A stretch of DNA of 64,000 nucleotides from a bacterium (GCA_017396695.1 JAFQLC010000018.1:62001-126000), one strand, 5' to 3'. Counted from the first letter of the stretch, positions 1-8,745 are shown. Numbers and translations: made by a program. Notes: generated by a model not told the origin, from the sequence alone.

Positions 1-822
1 TTTGCATGGAATTATTTTTCCATGTTTGGCATGCGTTGCTTCTAAACATCTTGTAACCGTTGTTCCAACTGCCACAATATCGCCTTTTGCTTCGTTTATT
101 AATTTTGCGGTGTTTTCTGGAATTTCATAGCTTTCATAGTGCATTTTGTGTTCTTCAATGTTCTCACATTTTACAGGAAGAAATGTTCCAAGCCCCACAA
201 CAAGAGTCACATATGCTATATGCACTCCTTTTGCTTCAATTTCTTCTAAAATTTCTTTTGTGAAATGAAGCCCCGCAGTAGGCGCAGCCGATGATTCTGG
301 TTTATTTGCAAAAACAGTTTGATAAATTTCTTTGTCTTTATCGTCTGCTTCTCTTGAAATGTATGGTGGAAGCGGAATTTTACCTACAAAATCTAAAATT
401 TCATAAATGCTTTTGTTTTTGTCATAAATAAGTTCGACTTTGTGCGTATTACCTTCGTTTAATGCTTTTTCAAGAAGTTTGACTCTGAGTTCAGTTGCAA
501 CAGTTATAACTTCACCTATTTTTAGCCTTCTAACATTTTTTATAAGTACTTCCCAAATGTCACCTTCAATTGGTTTAAGTAAGAAAATTTCAATGTGTGC
601 ACCTGTATCTCTTTTCCCTAAAAGCCTTGCAGGAATAACTTTTGTGTCGTTTAAAATGAGAACATCGTCTTTTTTTAATAGACTTGGCAAATTAAAAAAG
701 TTTTGATGTGTTATTTCGCCTTTTAAATTTAGACACATCATTTTTGAACCCGAGCGCCCTTCAATTGGGCTTTGGGCTATTAATTCTTTTGGCAATTCGT
801 AATCAAAATCAGAGACTTTCAT
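1..822 (-). CDS. queA: S-adenosylmethionine:tRNA ribosyltransferase-isomerase QueA (3' end cut by window)
   Basis: QueA transfers and isomerises the ribosyl group of AdoMet onto preQ1 in tRNA, giving epoxyqueuosine at position 34. The frame is open from the ATG at 822 to the window edge, 274 codons; the family is usually about 340-350 residues, so roughly 70 C-terminal residues lie outside. The N-terminus has the family signature (DFDYELPKELIAQSP, then RSGSKMM). Further on are NDTKVIPARLLGKRDTG, SSAAPTAGLHFT and GTTVTRCLEATH. The start overlaps the stop of the upstream AP-endonuclease-like gene by 14 nt, so it is probably the last visible gene of a four-gene operon with hisG. Identification is very secure. 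Confidence 0.96.
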   Translation of the reverse strand, partial: MKVSDFDYELPKELIAQSPIEGRSGSKMMCLNLKGEITHQNFFNLPSLLKKDDVLILNDTKVIPARLLGKRDTGAHIEIFLLKPIEGDIWEVLIKNVRRLKIGEVITVATELRVKLLEKALNEGNTHKVELIYDKNKSIYEILDFVGKIPLPPYISREADDKDKEIYQTVFANKPESSAAPTAGLHFTKEILEEIEAKGVHIAYVTLVVGLGTFLPVKCENIEEHKMHYESYEIPENTAKLINEAKGDIVAVGTTVTRCLEATHAKHGKIIPCK

Positions 823-1633
823 AATATTCCTTTAAAATTACTGCGTCTCCTTCAATGTTTGGGCTTTCGCAAACAAGAGCTCCGCAAACACCAAATTTTT
901 TGAATGCTTTGAGCAAATCTTTATAATTCATATCGCTTTCTTCAAGAATTAAATGTTTTTTTTCGCCTTTGCTTGAATATTCAATTCCTGCAACATGTGC
1001 GTGGAAGTTTTTAAGTGCAATATCACCTAATTTGTTTCCAATTTTTTCAAAAATATTACAGAAATCATCGTATGTATTAAAATCGCCACCAGAGCGGGCG
1101 TGAATATGTGCAAAATCTACACAAGGTAAAACCTGAGGGAACATACTAGAAAGTTCAATAATTTCATCTAAATCGCCCCATTGAGTGCTCTTTCCTGTTG
1201 TTTCAGGTCTAATCCAAATTTTGTTATTTTCTTTTTCTAAATATTCACACAATGTTTCGTGACATTTTTTGATGTTTTCAAAAACAGTTTTTTTATCTTG
1301 CCCAAGATAAAAACCTGCGTGATATGTAATTGAATATCCGCCCAAATGATTTGCCATATCGGCAGTTTGTGAAATTCTATTAATTGAAGCTATAACTTTT
1401 TCTTCTTCTTTTGCGTTCAAATTTATGTAATATGGCGCATGAGATGTGAAAATTAAACCTTTTTTATCTTCAATTAATTTTTCTTGGTTTTCAGGAGATA
1501 ATCTCACTCCATGTACAAATTCAATTTCAAAACCATCTAATTTTAAATTCCTCAAACTATCGCATGCGGCTTTATAATCTTTTGCAATAGTTGGAATCCC
1601 AGCTGTTAGAAAATGTAATTTATCCATTTCCAT
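809..1633 (-). CDS. AP endonuclease family 2 / endonuclease IV-like TIM-barrel protein
   Basis: This 274-aa protein belongs to the xylose-isomerase-like TIM barrels and most resembles endonuclease IV, the metal-dependent AP endonuclease of base-excision repair. Metal-ligand motifs appear in family order: SHAPYYINL (His), YHAGFY (His), RPETTGK (Glu), CVDFAHIHAR (Asp and His), FHAHVAG (His pair), KHLILEES, and a final CESPNIEGD (Glu). The length matches single-domain Nfo. It overlaps the preceding formyltransferase-like gene and the following queA by 14 nt each, so translation is probably coupled. A second in-frame ATG two codons in (MDK) is an alternative start. A sugar isomerase is possible because the fold is shared, but the ligand pattern favours EndoIV. 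Confidence 0.85.
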   Translation of the reverse strand: MEMDKLHFLTAGIPTIAKDYKAACDSLRNLKLDGFEIEFVHGVRLSPENQEKLIEDKKGLIFTSHAPYYINLNAKEEEKVIASINRISQTADMANHLGGYSITYHAGFYLGQDKKTVFENIKKCHETLCEYLEKENNKIWIRPETTGKSTQWGDLDEIIELSSMFPQVLPCVDFAHIHARSGGDFNTYDDFCNIFEKIGNKLGDIALKNFHAHVAGIEYSSKGEKKHLILEESDMNYKDLLKAFKKFGVCGALVCESPNIEGDAVILKEYYESL

Positions 1634-2555
1634 TTATTCTTTCCCCAATTTGTGGACTGAATTTTTCAATAAAATCTTTGATGCCGAAAATGCCCCAAGT
1701 GCCAACTTGAATTATTCTTGGAAGCAAAAAGCCGTCTTTGAATGCAATTTCTACTTCGCCCAATGTTTTTGTTATTTCGCCTGGAATAAAATCATGGTCT
1801 TCAACACGAGCATCAGCTGTGATAATTCTAATCATTATGCCCCTATAAAATGCAACAATGTTGAAAAATGGGTTTGCGGCTCTGATTTGTCTTTCAATTG
1901 TTTTAATATCATCAGCAAAATCTATAAAAATATTGTTTGGAACTCTTGGCGCTTTAGGAAAATCGCCCCATTCTTGAGATTTTGCTTTAATATAACCATT
2001 AATTTCAAAATTTTTAAGCACATCAACAAGGCAATCCGCAATCATATAGTTAGTTCTGTTGAAAAGTGTGCCCATTGTTTCATTTTTTTCTAATGGAAGA
2101 GTTTTTTGCATAATAATATCGCCTGTGTCAAAATGCTCGTCTGCAAAATGCAAAGTGACACCTGTCATATTTTCGCCATTTTTAATAATGTGGTAATAAG
2201 GGTTTGCGCCCCTATAATTTGGCAAAAGCGAAGGGTGGCAGTTGATATAACCATTTGCGGTTGTTTTTAAGAAATCTCTTGAAAGTTTTGTGTCATATGA
2301 GCAAATAAGCCCAATATCTGCTTCAAGTTCTGCAATTTTTTTAATAAATTCAATGTTGTTGATTGAATCTTCATAAGGGTAAACAGGGATTCCAAGTTGG
2401 TTTGCACATGCTATTGCGTTGCCAAATGAAGGATTATGTCTCGAAGGTGGAACAAGCCCAATAATATTGAAACCTGCGTTTTTCAACCTTGCAAGCACAA
2501 TATGCACCATATCTGGCATTCCAACAACTAATATTTTTTTTGTGTTATTTAACAA
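1620..2555 (-). CDS. Formyltransferase-family protein (Fmt/ArnA-like paralogue)
   Basis: The 311-aa protein carries the formyltransferase fold that uses 10-formyl-tetrahydrofolate. An N-terminal Rossmann strand (KKILVVGMPD) is followed by the catalytic block INCHPSLLPNYRGANP (Asn and His) and HFDTGDI (the Asp), completing the Asn-His-Asp triad of Fmt, PurN and ArnA. A C-terminal part of about 100 residues resembles the Fmt C-domain. The start is a TTG at 2555 with GGAG about 9 nt upstream. It sits 21 nt downstream of hisG and overlaps the AP-endonuclease gene. The normal fmt partner def (peptide deformylase) is absent, and CxxP-type Fmt details are degenerate, so it may formylate a nucleotide sugar or other amine rather than Met-tRNA. 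The substrate is unknown. Confidence 0.8.
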   Translation of the reverse strand: MLNNTKKILVVGMPDMVHIVLARLKNAGFNIIGLVPPSRHNPSFGNAIACANQLGIPVYPYEDSINNIEFIKKIAELEADIGLICSYDTKLSRDFLKTTANGYINCHPSLLPNYRGANPYYHIIKNGENMTGVTLHFADEHFDTGDIIMQKTLPLEKNETMGTLFNRTNYMIADCLVDVLKNFEINGYIKAKSQEWGDFPKAPRVPNNIFIDFADDIKTIERQIRAANPFFNIVAFYRGIMIRIITADARVEDHDFIPGEITKTLGEVEIAFKDGFLLPRIIQVGTWGIFGIKDFIEKFSPQIGERINGNG

Positions 2556-2576
2556 ACTAAAACTCCAAGTTTTAAA

Positions 2577-3446
2577 TTATCTTACCATTTGGTCAACGCT
2601 TAGAATTAAAATTCCTTTTCCGCCTAATGTTTTGAGTTTTTCAATACTTTCAAAAACTTCATTTTTGTTTATTACAACGTGAATTACAACATTTTCATTG
2701 TCACCGTAAAGTGTTGTAAGAGTAGGCGAAGATAACCCAGGTAAAATTTCTTTGATTTTATCTAAATTATTTTTTGGCACATGTGCCATCAAGTATTTTT
2801 TTTCACGAGCGTCAAGAACTGAATTAATCGCAACAAGAAAAGAATCGAGCTTTTTCGTTTTTTCTTCGCTTAAATTTTTTCTTGCAATTAAAACTGTTGA
2901 AGAACTTAAAATCTTATCAATGATTCTTAAACCATTTTGCTTGAGAGTTGTGCCAGTTGATGTGATATCCACCACAACATCTGAAAGCCCAAGGCTTGGC
3001 GTAATTTCAACTGCGCCTGAAATTTCAATAATATTAACTGTTTTGCCAATTTTTTCAAAATGTCTTTTTGCAATGTTTGGGAAACTTGTTGCAATATTGA
3101 AGTGTTCAGGCAAATCTTGAGATGTTTGGTAGCTATCTTTTTCTTTAACTGCAACAACCATATCGCACTTGCCAAAAGAAAATTGTTTTACAACATCAAC
3201 TTCAACACCTTCTTCTTCAACGATATCAAGGCCAGTGAAACCAATGTCTGCTGCCTTGGCGTCAAGGAAGCGAGGTATGTCTTGAGTTCTAACAAAAATT
3301 ACAGAGAATTTGCCGTCTGAAGTTGTAACACTTAATTCTCTTTCGTCTTTAGAATCAAGATTTAGCCCAGCTTTGTTTAGTAAATCATAAATTTTTTCTG
3401 ATAATCTTCCCTTGTTTGGGATTGCAATTTTTAACATATTTTCCAT
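2577..3446 (-). CDS. hisG: ATP phosphoribosyltransferase HisG, long form
   Basis: HisG condenses ATP with PRPP, the first step of histidine synthesis. At 289 aa it is the long (hexameric, HisZ-independent) form. The catalytic N-domain begins KIAIPNKGRL and has the PRPP-loop region DVVVDITSTGTTL around residues 160-172. The last 70-odd residues (LSSPTLTTLYGDNENVVIH onwards) look like the ACT-like histidine-binding regulatory domain, so feedback inhibition by histidine is expected. No other his genes are nearby. A -10 box ends 6 nt before the first ATG, which would give a leaderless message; an internal start at Met4 (MLKIAIPN) is the alternative. Confidence 0.95.
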   Translation of the reverse strand: MENMLKIAIPNKGRLSEKIYDLLNKAGLNLDSKDERELSVTTSDGKFSVIFVRTQDIPRFLDAKAADIGFTGLDIVEEEGVEVDVVKQFSFGKCDMVVAVKEKDSYQTSQDLPEHFNIATSFPNIAKRHFEKIGKTVNIIEISGAVEITPSLGLSDVVVDITSTGTTLKQNGLRIIDKILSSSTVLIARKNLSEEKTKKLDSFLVAINSVLDAREKKYLMAHVPKNNLDKIKEILPGLSSPTLTTLYGDNENVVIHVVINKNEVFESIEKLKTLGGKGILILSVDQMVR

Positions 3447-3452
3447 ACAGAA

Positions 3453-3481
3453 AATATACCATAAAAAAAACCCCTCGTAAA
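3453..3481 (-). promoter_or_regulatory. Predicted hisG operon promoter, overlapping a terminator
   Basis: On the minus strand TTTACG (3476-3481), a 17-nt spacer and TATATT (3453-3458) resemble a sigma70 promoter. The -10 end is 6 nt from the hisG ATG, so the transcript would start at or within a base or two of the start codon. The -35 element lies in the loop and 3' arm of the terminator belonging to the upstream 53-aa gene. Confidence 0.5.
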
Positions 3482-3489
3482 TTCGAGGG
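3461..3489 (-). terminator. Rho-independent terminator after the 53-aa gene
   Basis: Read on the minus strand, CCCTCG pairs with CGAGGG around a 6-nt loop, followed by a G and a run of eight T. It lies 80 nt after the stop of the small gene ending at 3569. Confidence 0.85.
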
Positions 3490-3568
3490 TTAATTCCTTT
3501 TGGTATAAACTACCATATTTTCTCCATATCTCCAAGTTAATCAACTTGTGCGATTAACTTTATCAAAC

Positions 3569-3730
3569 TTATTTTCTGAAATTGATAACTGCTTTGTTGT
3601 TCATTGCGATAATGTGCATTGAGCTCCAGAAGTCTTCTGGTGAAAGAGTTGATTTAGCATCCAAGTTAACAGTTACTTTTTGGTAGTATAGTTTGCGGAT
3701 TTGTAAATCTGTTTTATCTTTAACTGCCAT
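3569..3730 (-). CDS. Small conserved-looking protein, 53 aa, unknown function
   Basis: A 54-codon frame starts at an ATG (3730) with an AGAGGT ribosome-binding site about 7 nt upstream and ends TAA at 3569. The product begins MAVKDKTDLQIRKLYYQK and has a central stretch STLSPEDFWSSMHI. It is basic, soluble and has no signal peptide or membrane segment. It has its own strong terminator (3461-3489) and stands alone between hisG and the response regulator, which argues for a real short transcription unit. No family was recognised. The good ribosome-binding site, normal codon use and terminator support coding, but there is no functional clue. Confidence 0.72.
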   Translation of the reverse strand: MAVKDKTDLQIRKLYYQKVTVNLDAKSTLSPEDFWSSMHIIAMNNKAVINFRK

Positions 3731-3839
3731 TTCGTTTACCTCTGTGTTCAGTGCTTACATATATATAAAGTATATACACTTCCCTGAATTTCAAAACAAC
3801 TTTTTTTTGTTACATTTGTTTACATTTAATTAACAAACC

Positions 3840-3876
3840 CATATAAAACAACAATTCCACCACCAAGGCGGAATTG
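3840..3876 (-). terminator. Rho-independent terminator after the response regulator
   Basis: On the minus strand a 10-bp stem with one G-T pair (arms 3867-3876 and 3852-3861, 5-nt loop) is followed by TTGTTTTAT. It sits 24 nt beyond the stop of the regulator gene. Confidence 0.75.
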
Positions 3877-3899
3877 TATTTTGATTTAGAATTATTAAA

Positions 3900-4592
3900 T
3901 TAAACAAGATTTTCTTTTATTGCTTTAACTGCTGCTTGAACTCTGTCATCAACGCATAATTTTTGCAAAATTGAGCAAACATGTGCTTTTGCAGTGTGAA
4001 CGCTAACAATAAGTTCTTTTGCAATTTCTGTGTTGCTTTTGCCTTGAACTAAATGTTTTAAAACTTCCATTTCTCTTTCTGTTAGTTGATTTTTGATTTC
4101 AGAGGTCACATTATCAGATAAAAACTCAAGATTATCAGGTTTTGGGAAGAGTTTAAGTGCAGATTTTGCAACATTTGGGTCAATCCAGCAAGCGCCTGTA
4201 GCGCAACATGTGATGACACCAACAAGTGTTTGAGGTTCAATGTCTTTCAAGCAATAACCATTCGCGCCTGAACCAAAAGCGGCAACAACTTCTTCCTCTC
4301 TTTCGTGAGATGTAAGAACAATAACTTTCAAATCTGTCATTTTTTCTTTTAATTTTATTATTGCTTCAAGACCGTTGATGCCAGGGAGACCTAAATCCAT
4401 AAGAACGATATCGGGCTTTTTGTTTTTTATAATTTCGATACCTTCTTCTGCGCTTTCAGATTCGCCTACAACATTAATATTCTCAAATTCATTAAGTGCA
4501 TATCTTAAACCAACTCTTGTTAATTTGTAGTCTTCAATAATAACAACACGAATTGCATTTGTTTTTTCCATTACAGGGGACCCAACAGACAT
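3900..4592 (-). CDS. NarL/FixJ-type response regulator (REC + LuxR HTH)
   Basis: This 230-aa DNA-binding response regulator has a receiver domain at about residues 14-130. The acidic pair is E20/D21, the phospho-acceptor is D66 in VLMDLGLPG, the switch residue T94 or S95 lies in VLTSHE, and K116 is in GYCLKDI. The LuxR-type helix-turn-helix spans about 165-225 (LTEREMEVLKHLVQGKSN, then VSVHTAKAHVCSILQKL). The C-terminal wording (AKAHVCSILQKL, DRVQAAVKAIK) is close to that of cyanobacterial LuxR regulators, one basis for the lineage guess. An AAGGAG site precedes the ATG. No sensor kinase is adjacent, so the input signal is unknown. It is monocistronic, with its own terminator. Confidence 0.92.
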   Translation of the reverse strand: MSVGSPVMEKTNAIRVVIIEDYKLTRVGLRYALNEFENINVVGESESAEEGIEIIKNKKPDIVLMDLGLPGINGLEAIIKLKEKMTDLKVIVLTSHEREEEVVAAFGSGANGYCLKDIEPQTLVGVITCCATGACWIDPNVAKSALKLFPKPDNLEFLSDNVTSEIKNQLTEREMEVLKHLVQGKSNTEIAKELIVSVHTAKAHVCSILQKLCVDDRVQAAVKAIKENLV

Positions 4593-4758
4593 TTTCTTCT
4601 CCTTTTGTTTTTCAAGTATTATAACATTTTTGAATTATCATTAGCATAATATTCTAATCTTTAATGCAGACATATTAGCTACTATGGTAATTTTAGAATT
4701 GCCCATGTATATAGCTTTTACAAATTGCAAAAAATTAGCTTTGATATAAAATTGTTAT

Positions 4759-6912
4759 ATGGCAAATTACAGATATTCTTCAAATAGATATTCTTCAAAA
4801 CGAAATAAAAGAAAACGCAAAAAAGAAAACAGCCTTTTAAACTTTATTATTATGTTTTTTATTATGTGTTTTGCAGGTCTTGTTGCTTTTTATACTTATC
4901 TTGTAACGTTACCTCCAATCACTAATTTTGATGTAATCAAACCAAATCAAGTTACAAGCATTTATTCTTCAGATGGCGAAATAATTAAAACTTTTGCGCC
5001 TTTTAAATTTAAAAAGGTGGAAATTGAAAATGTGCCTCAAGATTTAAAAAATGCAATTATTGCAACGGAAGATAAAAATTTCTATAAACACAGCGGTTTT
5101 GATGTTTTAGGGCTTATAAGGTCAACTTTGGTAAACATTAGAGCGGGCGAAGTGAAACAAGGTGCGAGCACAATTACGCAACAACTTGCAAGAATCTTAT
5201 TCTTATCAAACGAAAGAACATTTGATAGAAAAATCAAAGAGTTAATTATTGCAAGCAGAATTGAAAAAACAATCACAAAAGAAGAAATTTTAGAAATGTA
5301 TTTAAATGCCGTATATCTTGGCTCTGGCGCATACGGTGTTCAAAGTGCATCAGAAACATATTTTGACAAAAATTTGGATGAGCTTACCCTTGCAGAAATG
5401 GCACTTATTGCAGGGCTTCCTCAAGCGCCAAGTGTTTATACGCCACTTAAAAATCCTGATTTAGCAATCAAGCGAAGAAATCAGGTTTTAAAAAGAATGT
5501 ATAAGACAGGTAGGATAACAAAAGAGCAATTTGAAAAAGCAAAACAAGAAAAGTTAAACTTAAGCAAAAAAGCAAGCATTTATTCATACAACAAGGCTCC
5601 GTACCTTGTTGATTATGTATTAACGGAGCTTGAATACTTAGGTTTCACCGAAAATGAAATTTCCCAAGGTGGTTTAAAAATTTATACAACCGTTGAATAT
5701 GAAGCACAAAATAAAGCTCAAGAAGCGGTTGCAGATTTGCTTGCAAATGCTGGCTTAACTCAAGATAAAACTCAAGGCGCTTTGTTTTCATTTTCTCCAA
5801 TAACTGGAAGAATTTATGCATACGTTGGTGGTAAAAATTACGGCAAAACCCAATATGACAGGGTTACAAATGCAATTCGTCCACCAGGGTCTGCTTTTAA
5901 ACCATTTGTTTATGCAACTGCAGTGCAACAAGGTCTAAGACACAACGATATTCTTGAAGATACACCACTTGAGGTTGGCAAATGGGCACCAAAAAACTAT
6001 GGTGGAAAATATAGAGAAAAAATTCCAGCTTGGCTTGCGCTTGCGGTTTCATCCAACGTGTGTGCCGTTCGTACAATTCAAAAAACAGGCATAAATTCTG
6101 TTATTTCTCTCGTTAGAGATTTAGGAATTACAACTCCTTTGCAAAATGATATGACCATTGCACTTGGTTCAAACGGCGTTAAGCTTTACGATATGGTTGT
6201 TGCTTATGGCGCTTTTGCAAATGGTGGTTTTAGAGTTCGTCCATATTCTGTTGAAAGAGTAGAAAATTCTCGTGGTGTTGTAATTTACGAAAACCAAGGT
6301 CCTAAAATTGCAAAAGTTTTAGCTTATGAAACGGCATCTGAAATGACTTATATGCTCAAAAAAGTTATTGAAAAAGGAACAGGTAGAGGCGCAAATATTG
6401 GTCGTGAAGCTGCTGGCAAAACAGGTACAACGGACGATTATAGAGATGCTTGGTTTGTAGGCTACACTCCTGAAATTGTAACGGGTGTTTGGATAGGAAA
6501 CGATGATAATTCGAAACTTGGTGGTCATATAACGGGCGGTTCTATACCTGCAAGAATTTGGGCTGCTTATATGAGAGTTGCGACAAAAAATTCAAAAATT
6601 GAAAAATTCGATTATCCAATATTGAACGAAGAAGATAAAAATTCCGATGTGAATATTGAAGAAAAATATAAAGCAAAAGACGAAAAAGAAAGAGAAAAAG
6701 AAAAAGAAGATAAAAAACTTGAAAAACAACAAAGACATATAAGAGATGAAAAACCAGAAGCCGAAGAAACAAATGTTCTTCAACAACCTTTTAAAATGCC
6801 ATCTCAAAAACCTGTGGAAGTAAAAAAATTAGCGCCTATACAAACACCTTTGGTTCCTGTTCCAGAAACACAAGTTAGTGTGCCAATTCCTCCTCTTCCT
6901 TCTGCAAATTAA
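4759..6912 (+). CDS. mrcA: Class A penicillin-binding protein 1A (glycosyltransferase + transpeptidase)
   Basis: This is a bifunctional peptidoglycan synthase of 717 aa. A Lys/Arg-rich cytosolic N-terminus precedes one membrane anchor (about 27-50). The GT51 domain has catalytic E104 in ATEDKNFYKH, QGASTITQQLAR (134-145) and EMYLNAVYLGSGAYG. The transpeptidase has the three active-site motifs: S378-A-F-K381, S431-S-N433 and K554-T-G-T. The last 120 residues form a charged Lys/Glu stretch and a Pro-rich tail, likely unstructured in the periplasm. There is no Shine-Dalgarno; a TATAAA at 4745-4750 sits about 9 nt before the ATG, so the message may be leaderless. The 3' end overlaps the convergent WYL gene by 38 nt. 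Confidence 0.96.
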   Translation: MANYRYSSNRYSSKRNKRKRKKENSLLNFIIMFFIMCFAGLVAFYTYLVTLPPITNFDVIKPNQVTSIYSSDGEIIKTFAPFKFKKVEIENVPQDLKNAIIATEDKNFYKHSGFDVLGLIRSTLVNIRAGEVKQGASTITQQLARILFLSNERTFDRKIKELIIASRIEKTITKEEILEMYLNAVYLGSGAYGVQSASETYFDKNLDELTLAEMALIAGLPQAPSVYTPLKNPDLAIKRRNQVLKRMYKTGRITKEQFEKAKQEKLNLSKKASIYSYNKAPYLVDYVLTELEYLGFTENEISQGGLKIYTTVEYEAQNKAQEAVADLLANAGLTQDKTQGALFSFSPITGRIYAYVGGKNYGKTQYDRVTNAIRPPGSAFKPFVYATAVQQGLRHNDILEDTPLEVGKWAPKNYGGKYREKIPAWLALAVSSNVCAVRTIQKTGINSVISLVRDLGITTPLQNDMTIALGSNGVKLYDMVVAYGAFANGGFRVRPYSVERVENSRGVVIYENQGPKIAKVLAYETASEMTYMLKKVIEKGTGRGANIGREAAGKTGTTDDYRDAWFVGYTPEIVTGVWIGNDDNSKLGGHITGGSIPARIWAAYMRVATKNSKIEKFDYPILNEEDKNSDVNIEEKYKAKDEKEREKEKEDKKLEKQQRHIRDEKPEAEETNVLQQPFKMPSQKPVEVKKLAPIQTPLVPVPETQVSVPIPPLPSAN

Positions 6913-7804
6913 AACTATTACGAGATAAATTATTTAACATTGTATCCACTTCATTTATAAAAAATTCTTTTTCTGATTGCGGAGAAATTATTTCACAACA
7001 AGTGCCATATTTTAAACATCTGTGAATTAAAGAGAGTTTGTCTTGGTGTTTGTTGTAAATTATTTTTTCGTTTTCACTTTCGTGGTGTATTGTTTCTTTT
7101 TCGTAAGGATAATAATTTTTTGCAAGTCTGCCATTTACTTTAAAAACCGTTGCAAGAGCGAAGTTATCAGCTCCTTTGTTTGCTCCCATACTAGATAGCG
7201 CTACAATATTTGATATGATAAAACGTTTATATTTTTGACTTCTTTCATCGTATGCATTTAAATAAGCAGTGCCTTTTGAAAATCTTATTGATTTTGGAAC
7301 TATAACGAATAATTCGTTGTTGTATTGGATTTTTAGTCGAAGGTCATCTTTTAAAATATTTGAAATAATACCTATTATTTCATGGCACCTTTTTCTGATT
7401 GTTGGGATTGTTGTGATTGGAATTTTGTTTAATATTTTTGCGTATTTAAATTTAGTTTCTTTATATGTTAATTTTAATATTTTAGAAAATACAGATTGGA
7501 TTTTACTATCAAATTTTTTAGAATTAAATTTTTGTGAGAATTTTTGGAAATGAGCGAGAGTGTTCAATTCATGTTTGTTTAAATCTATAAAGAAAGGCAC
7601 ATTTTCAAGATAAAATTTTCCATTTTTCTTTTTGATAGAACAACCTGCGGTTCTAAGTGTTAGAAAATATTTTGTTATAGTTTTAGCGCCAACACTTAAA
7701 CCATCTTTATCAAGTTCAAAAGAAAGCTCTTCAAGACTATATGGTGCTTCATGAAGTAACTTTAAAATTTTTATAATTCTGTAACTTGAATTGATTTTTC
7801 TCAT
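6875..7804 (-). CDS. WYL-domain transcriptional regulator, second of a pair
   Basis: The 309-aa protein has an N-terminal winged-helix region (about 5-66; SSYRIIKILKLLHEAPYSLE) and a degenerate WYL/Sm-like core at about 152-205 (LRLKIQYNN, IVPKSIRFSKGTAYLNAYD, YKRFIISNI). A C-terminal extension follows. WYL regulators bind ligands, often nucleic acid or nucleotides, through this domain. It starts in a 4-nt ATGA overlap with the upstream WYL gene, so the two are translationally coupled. Tandem HTH-WYL pairs are known from the actinobacterial PafB/PafC DNA-damage activator, but that assignment is only an analogy here. Its tail overlaps the 3' end of the PBP1A gene on the other strand. Confidence 0.78.
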   Translation of the reverse strand: MRKINSSYRIIKILKLLHEAPYSLEELSFELDKDGLSVGAKTITKYFLTLRTAGCSIKKKNGKFYLENVPFFIDLNKHELNTLAHFQKFSQKFNSKKFDSKIQSVFSKILKLTYKETKFKYAKILNKIPITTIPTIRKRCHEIIGIISNILKDDLRLKIQYNNELFVIVPKSIRFSKGTAYLNAYDERSQKYKRFIISNIVALSSMGANKGADNFALATVFKVNGRLAKNYYPYEKETIHHESENEKIIYNKHQDKLSLIHRCLKYGTCCEIISPQSEKEFFINEVDTMLNNLSRNSFNLQKEEEELAH

Positions 7805-8745
7805 TTGTATATGTTTCTAATACTTTTAAGTTTTTCTATAATTTTTTCTCTTAATTCTTGGTCTTCAACCCAAACGCAGGCGCTTCCGAAATTTAATATT
7901 TTTTGAATGAAATAAAATTCCGTAAGAATTTCAGATTCAATTACAATATAATTTTCATTTGAGTCAATTATCTTTTCAACTTCATCAGGCAGATAATATG
8001 GTAAAAGCTTTTTGTTTAAAACATATTTGCATAATTTAGGCTCATATATTTTCTTTGTTTTTGGTTTTGTTGCCTGCACAATTTCTTTTATTTTGTCGAG
8101 TCTTAAATATATCAAATCTTGGTTTTCAAAAATATCTGTAAAACACCAAAAATATAGTTTATTATTGTCTTTTTGATGAGTAATTTTATATGAATAAGCT
8201 TCAATTACTCTGTCGCCTTGTGTGCCTGAGTACACAATTTTAACTTTATATCCTCTGTCGCAAGCAGTTTTTAATTTATTTAAAATATTAAAATCAACAT
8301 CTTGAAAATAACCAAAATTTAAAAATTCTTCCATTATATTTTCATCTTCGATGTATTTTGCAATTTTTTTAAAAATTTCAAATAGATTAATAATTAATCG
8401 CCAATCACATAAATCCATAATAGATTTTTTTGCTTGATTAACAATATCGACTTCACTTTTTGTAAATTTGATTTTTAATGGATTCCAATTCAACACATAT
8501 TTATAGTTATTGCCTTTGTGTCCAATTTCAATGTCGAAACCAGCGCTTTTTAGCGTATTTATGTCAAGTCTTATAATGTCTGGGTTTATATTTAAATTTG
8601 GATATTTTAAGTTTATCAGCTCACAAAGTTCGCTTTTAGAATATCTTTTTTGCATTAAAAATTGCAAAATTAAAAAAAGCCTCAAGCCAGTTGAGTTGAT
8701 TTTATGCTTTGAACTTGGAACTATGCAATTGTTATCTATATCCAT
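7801..8745 (-). CDS. WYL-domain transcriptional regulator, first of a pair
   Basis: This 314-aa protein has an N-terminal winged helix at about 20-85 (STGLRLFLILQFLMQKRYSK) and a clearer WYL core at about 165-225: YKVKIVYSG, RVIEAYSYKITHQ, KLYFWCF and YLRLDKIKEI. A short C-terminal region ends it. It is the promoter-proximal member of a two-gene operon with a second WYL protein. A TATAAT (8754-8759) lies 8 nt before the ATG without a ribosome-binding site. The start is only 65 bp from the divergent nrnA start, so this regulator could control the shared promoter region. Target and ligand are unknown. Confidence 0.82.
   Translation of the reverse strand: MDIDNNCIVPSSKHKINSTGLRLFLILQFLMQKRYSKSELCELINLKYPNLNINPDIIRLDINTLKSAGFDIEIGHKGNNYKYVLNWNPLKIKFTKSEVDIVNQAKKSIMDLCDWRLIINLFEIFKKIAKYIEDENIMEEFLNFGYFQDVDFNILNKLKTACDRGYKVKIVYSGTQGDRVIEAYSYKITHQKDNNKLYFWCFTDIFENQDLIYLRLDKIKEIVQATKPKTKKIYEPKLCKYVLNKKLLPYYLPDEVEKIIDSNENYIVIESEILTEFYFIQKILNFGSACVWVEDQELREKIIEKLKSIRNIYK

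Noticed and set aside
6542-6807. Minus-strand frames inside the PBP1A tail
   Set aside because: They are Phe/Leu-rich complements of the Lys/Glu-rich coding tail, with no ribosome-binding site.
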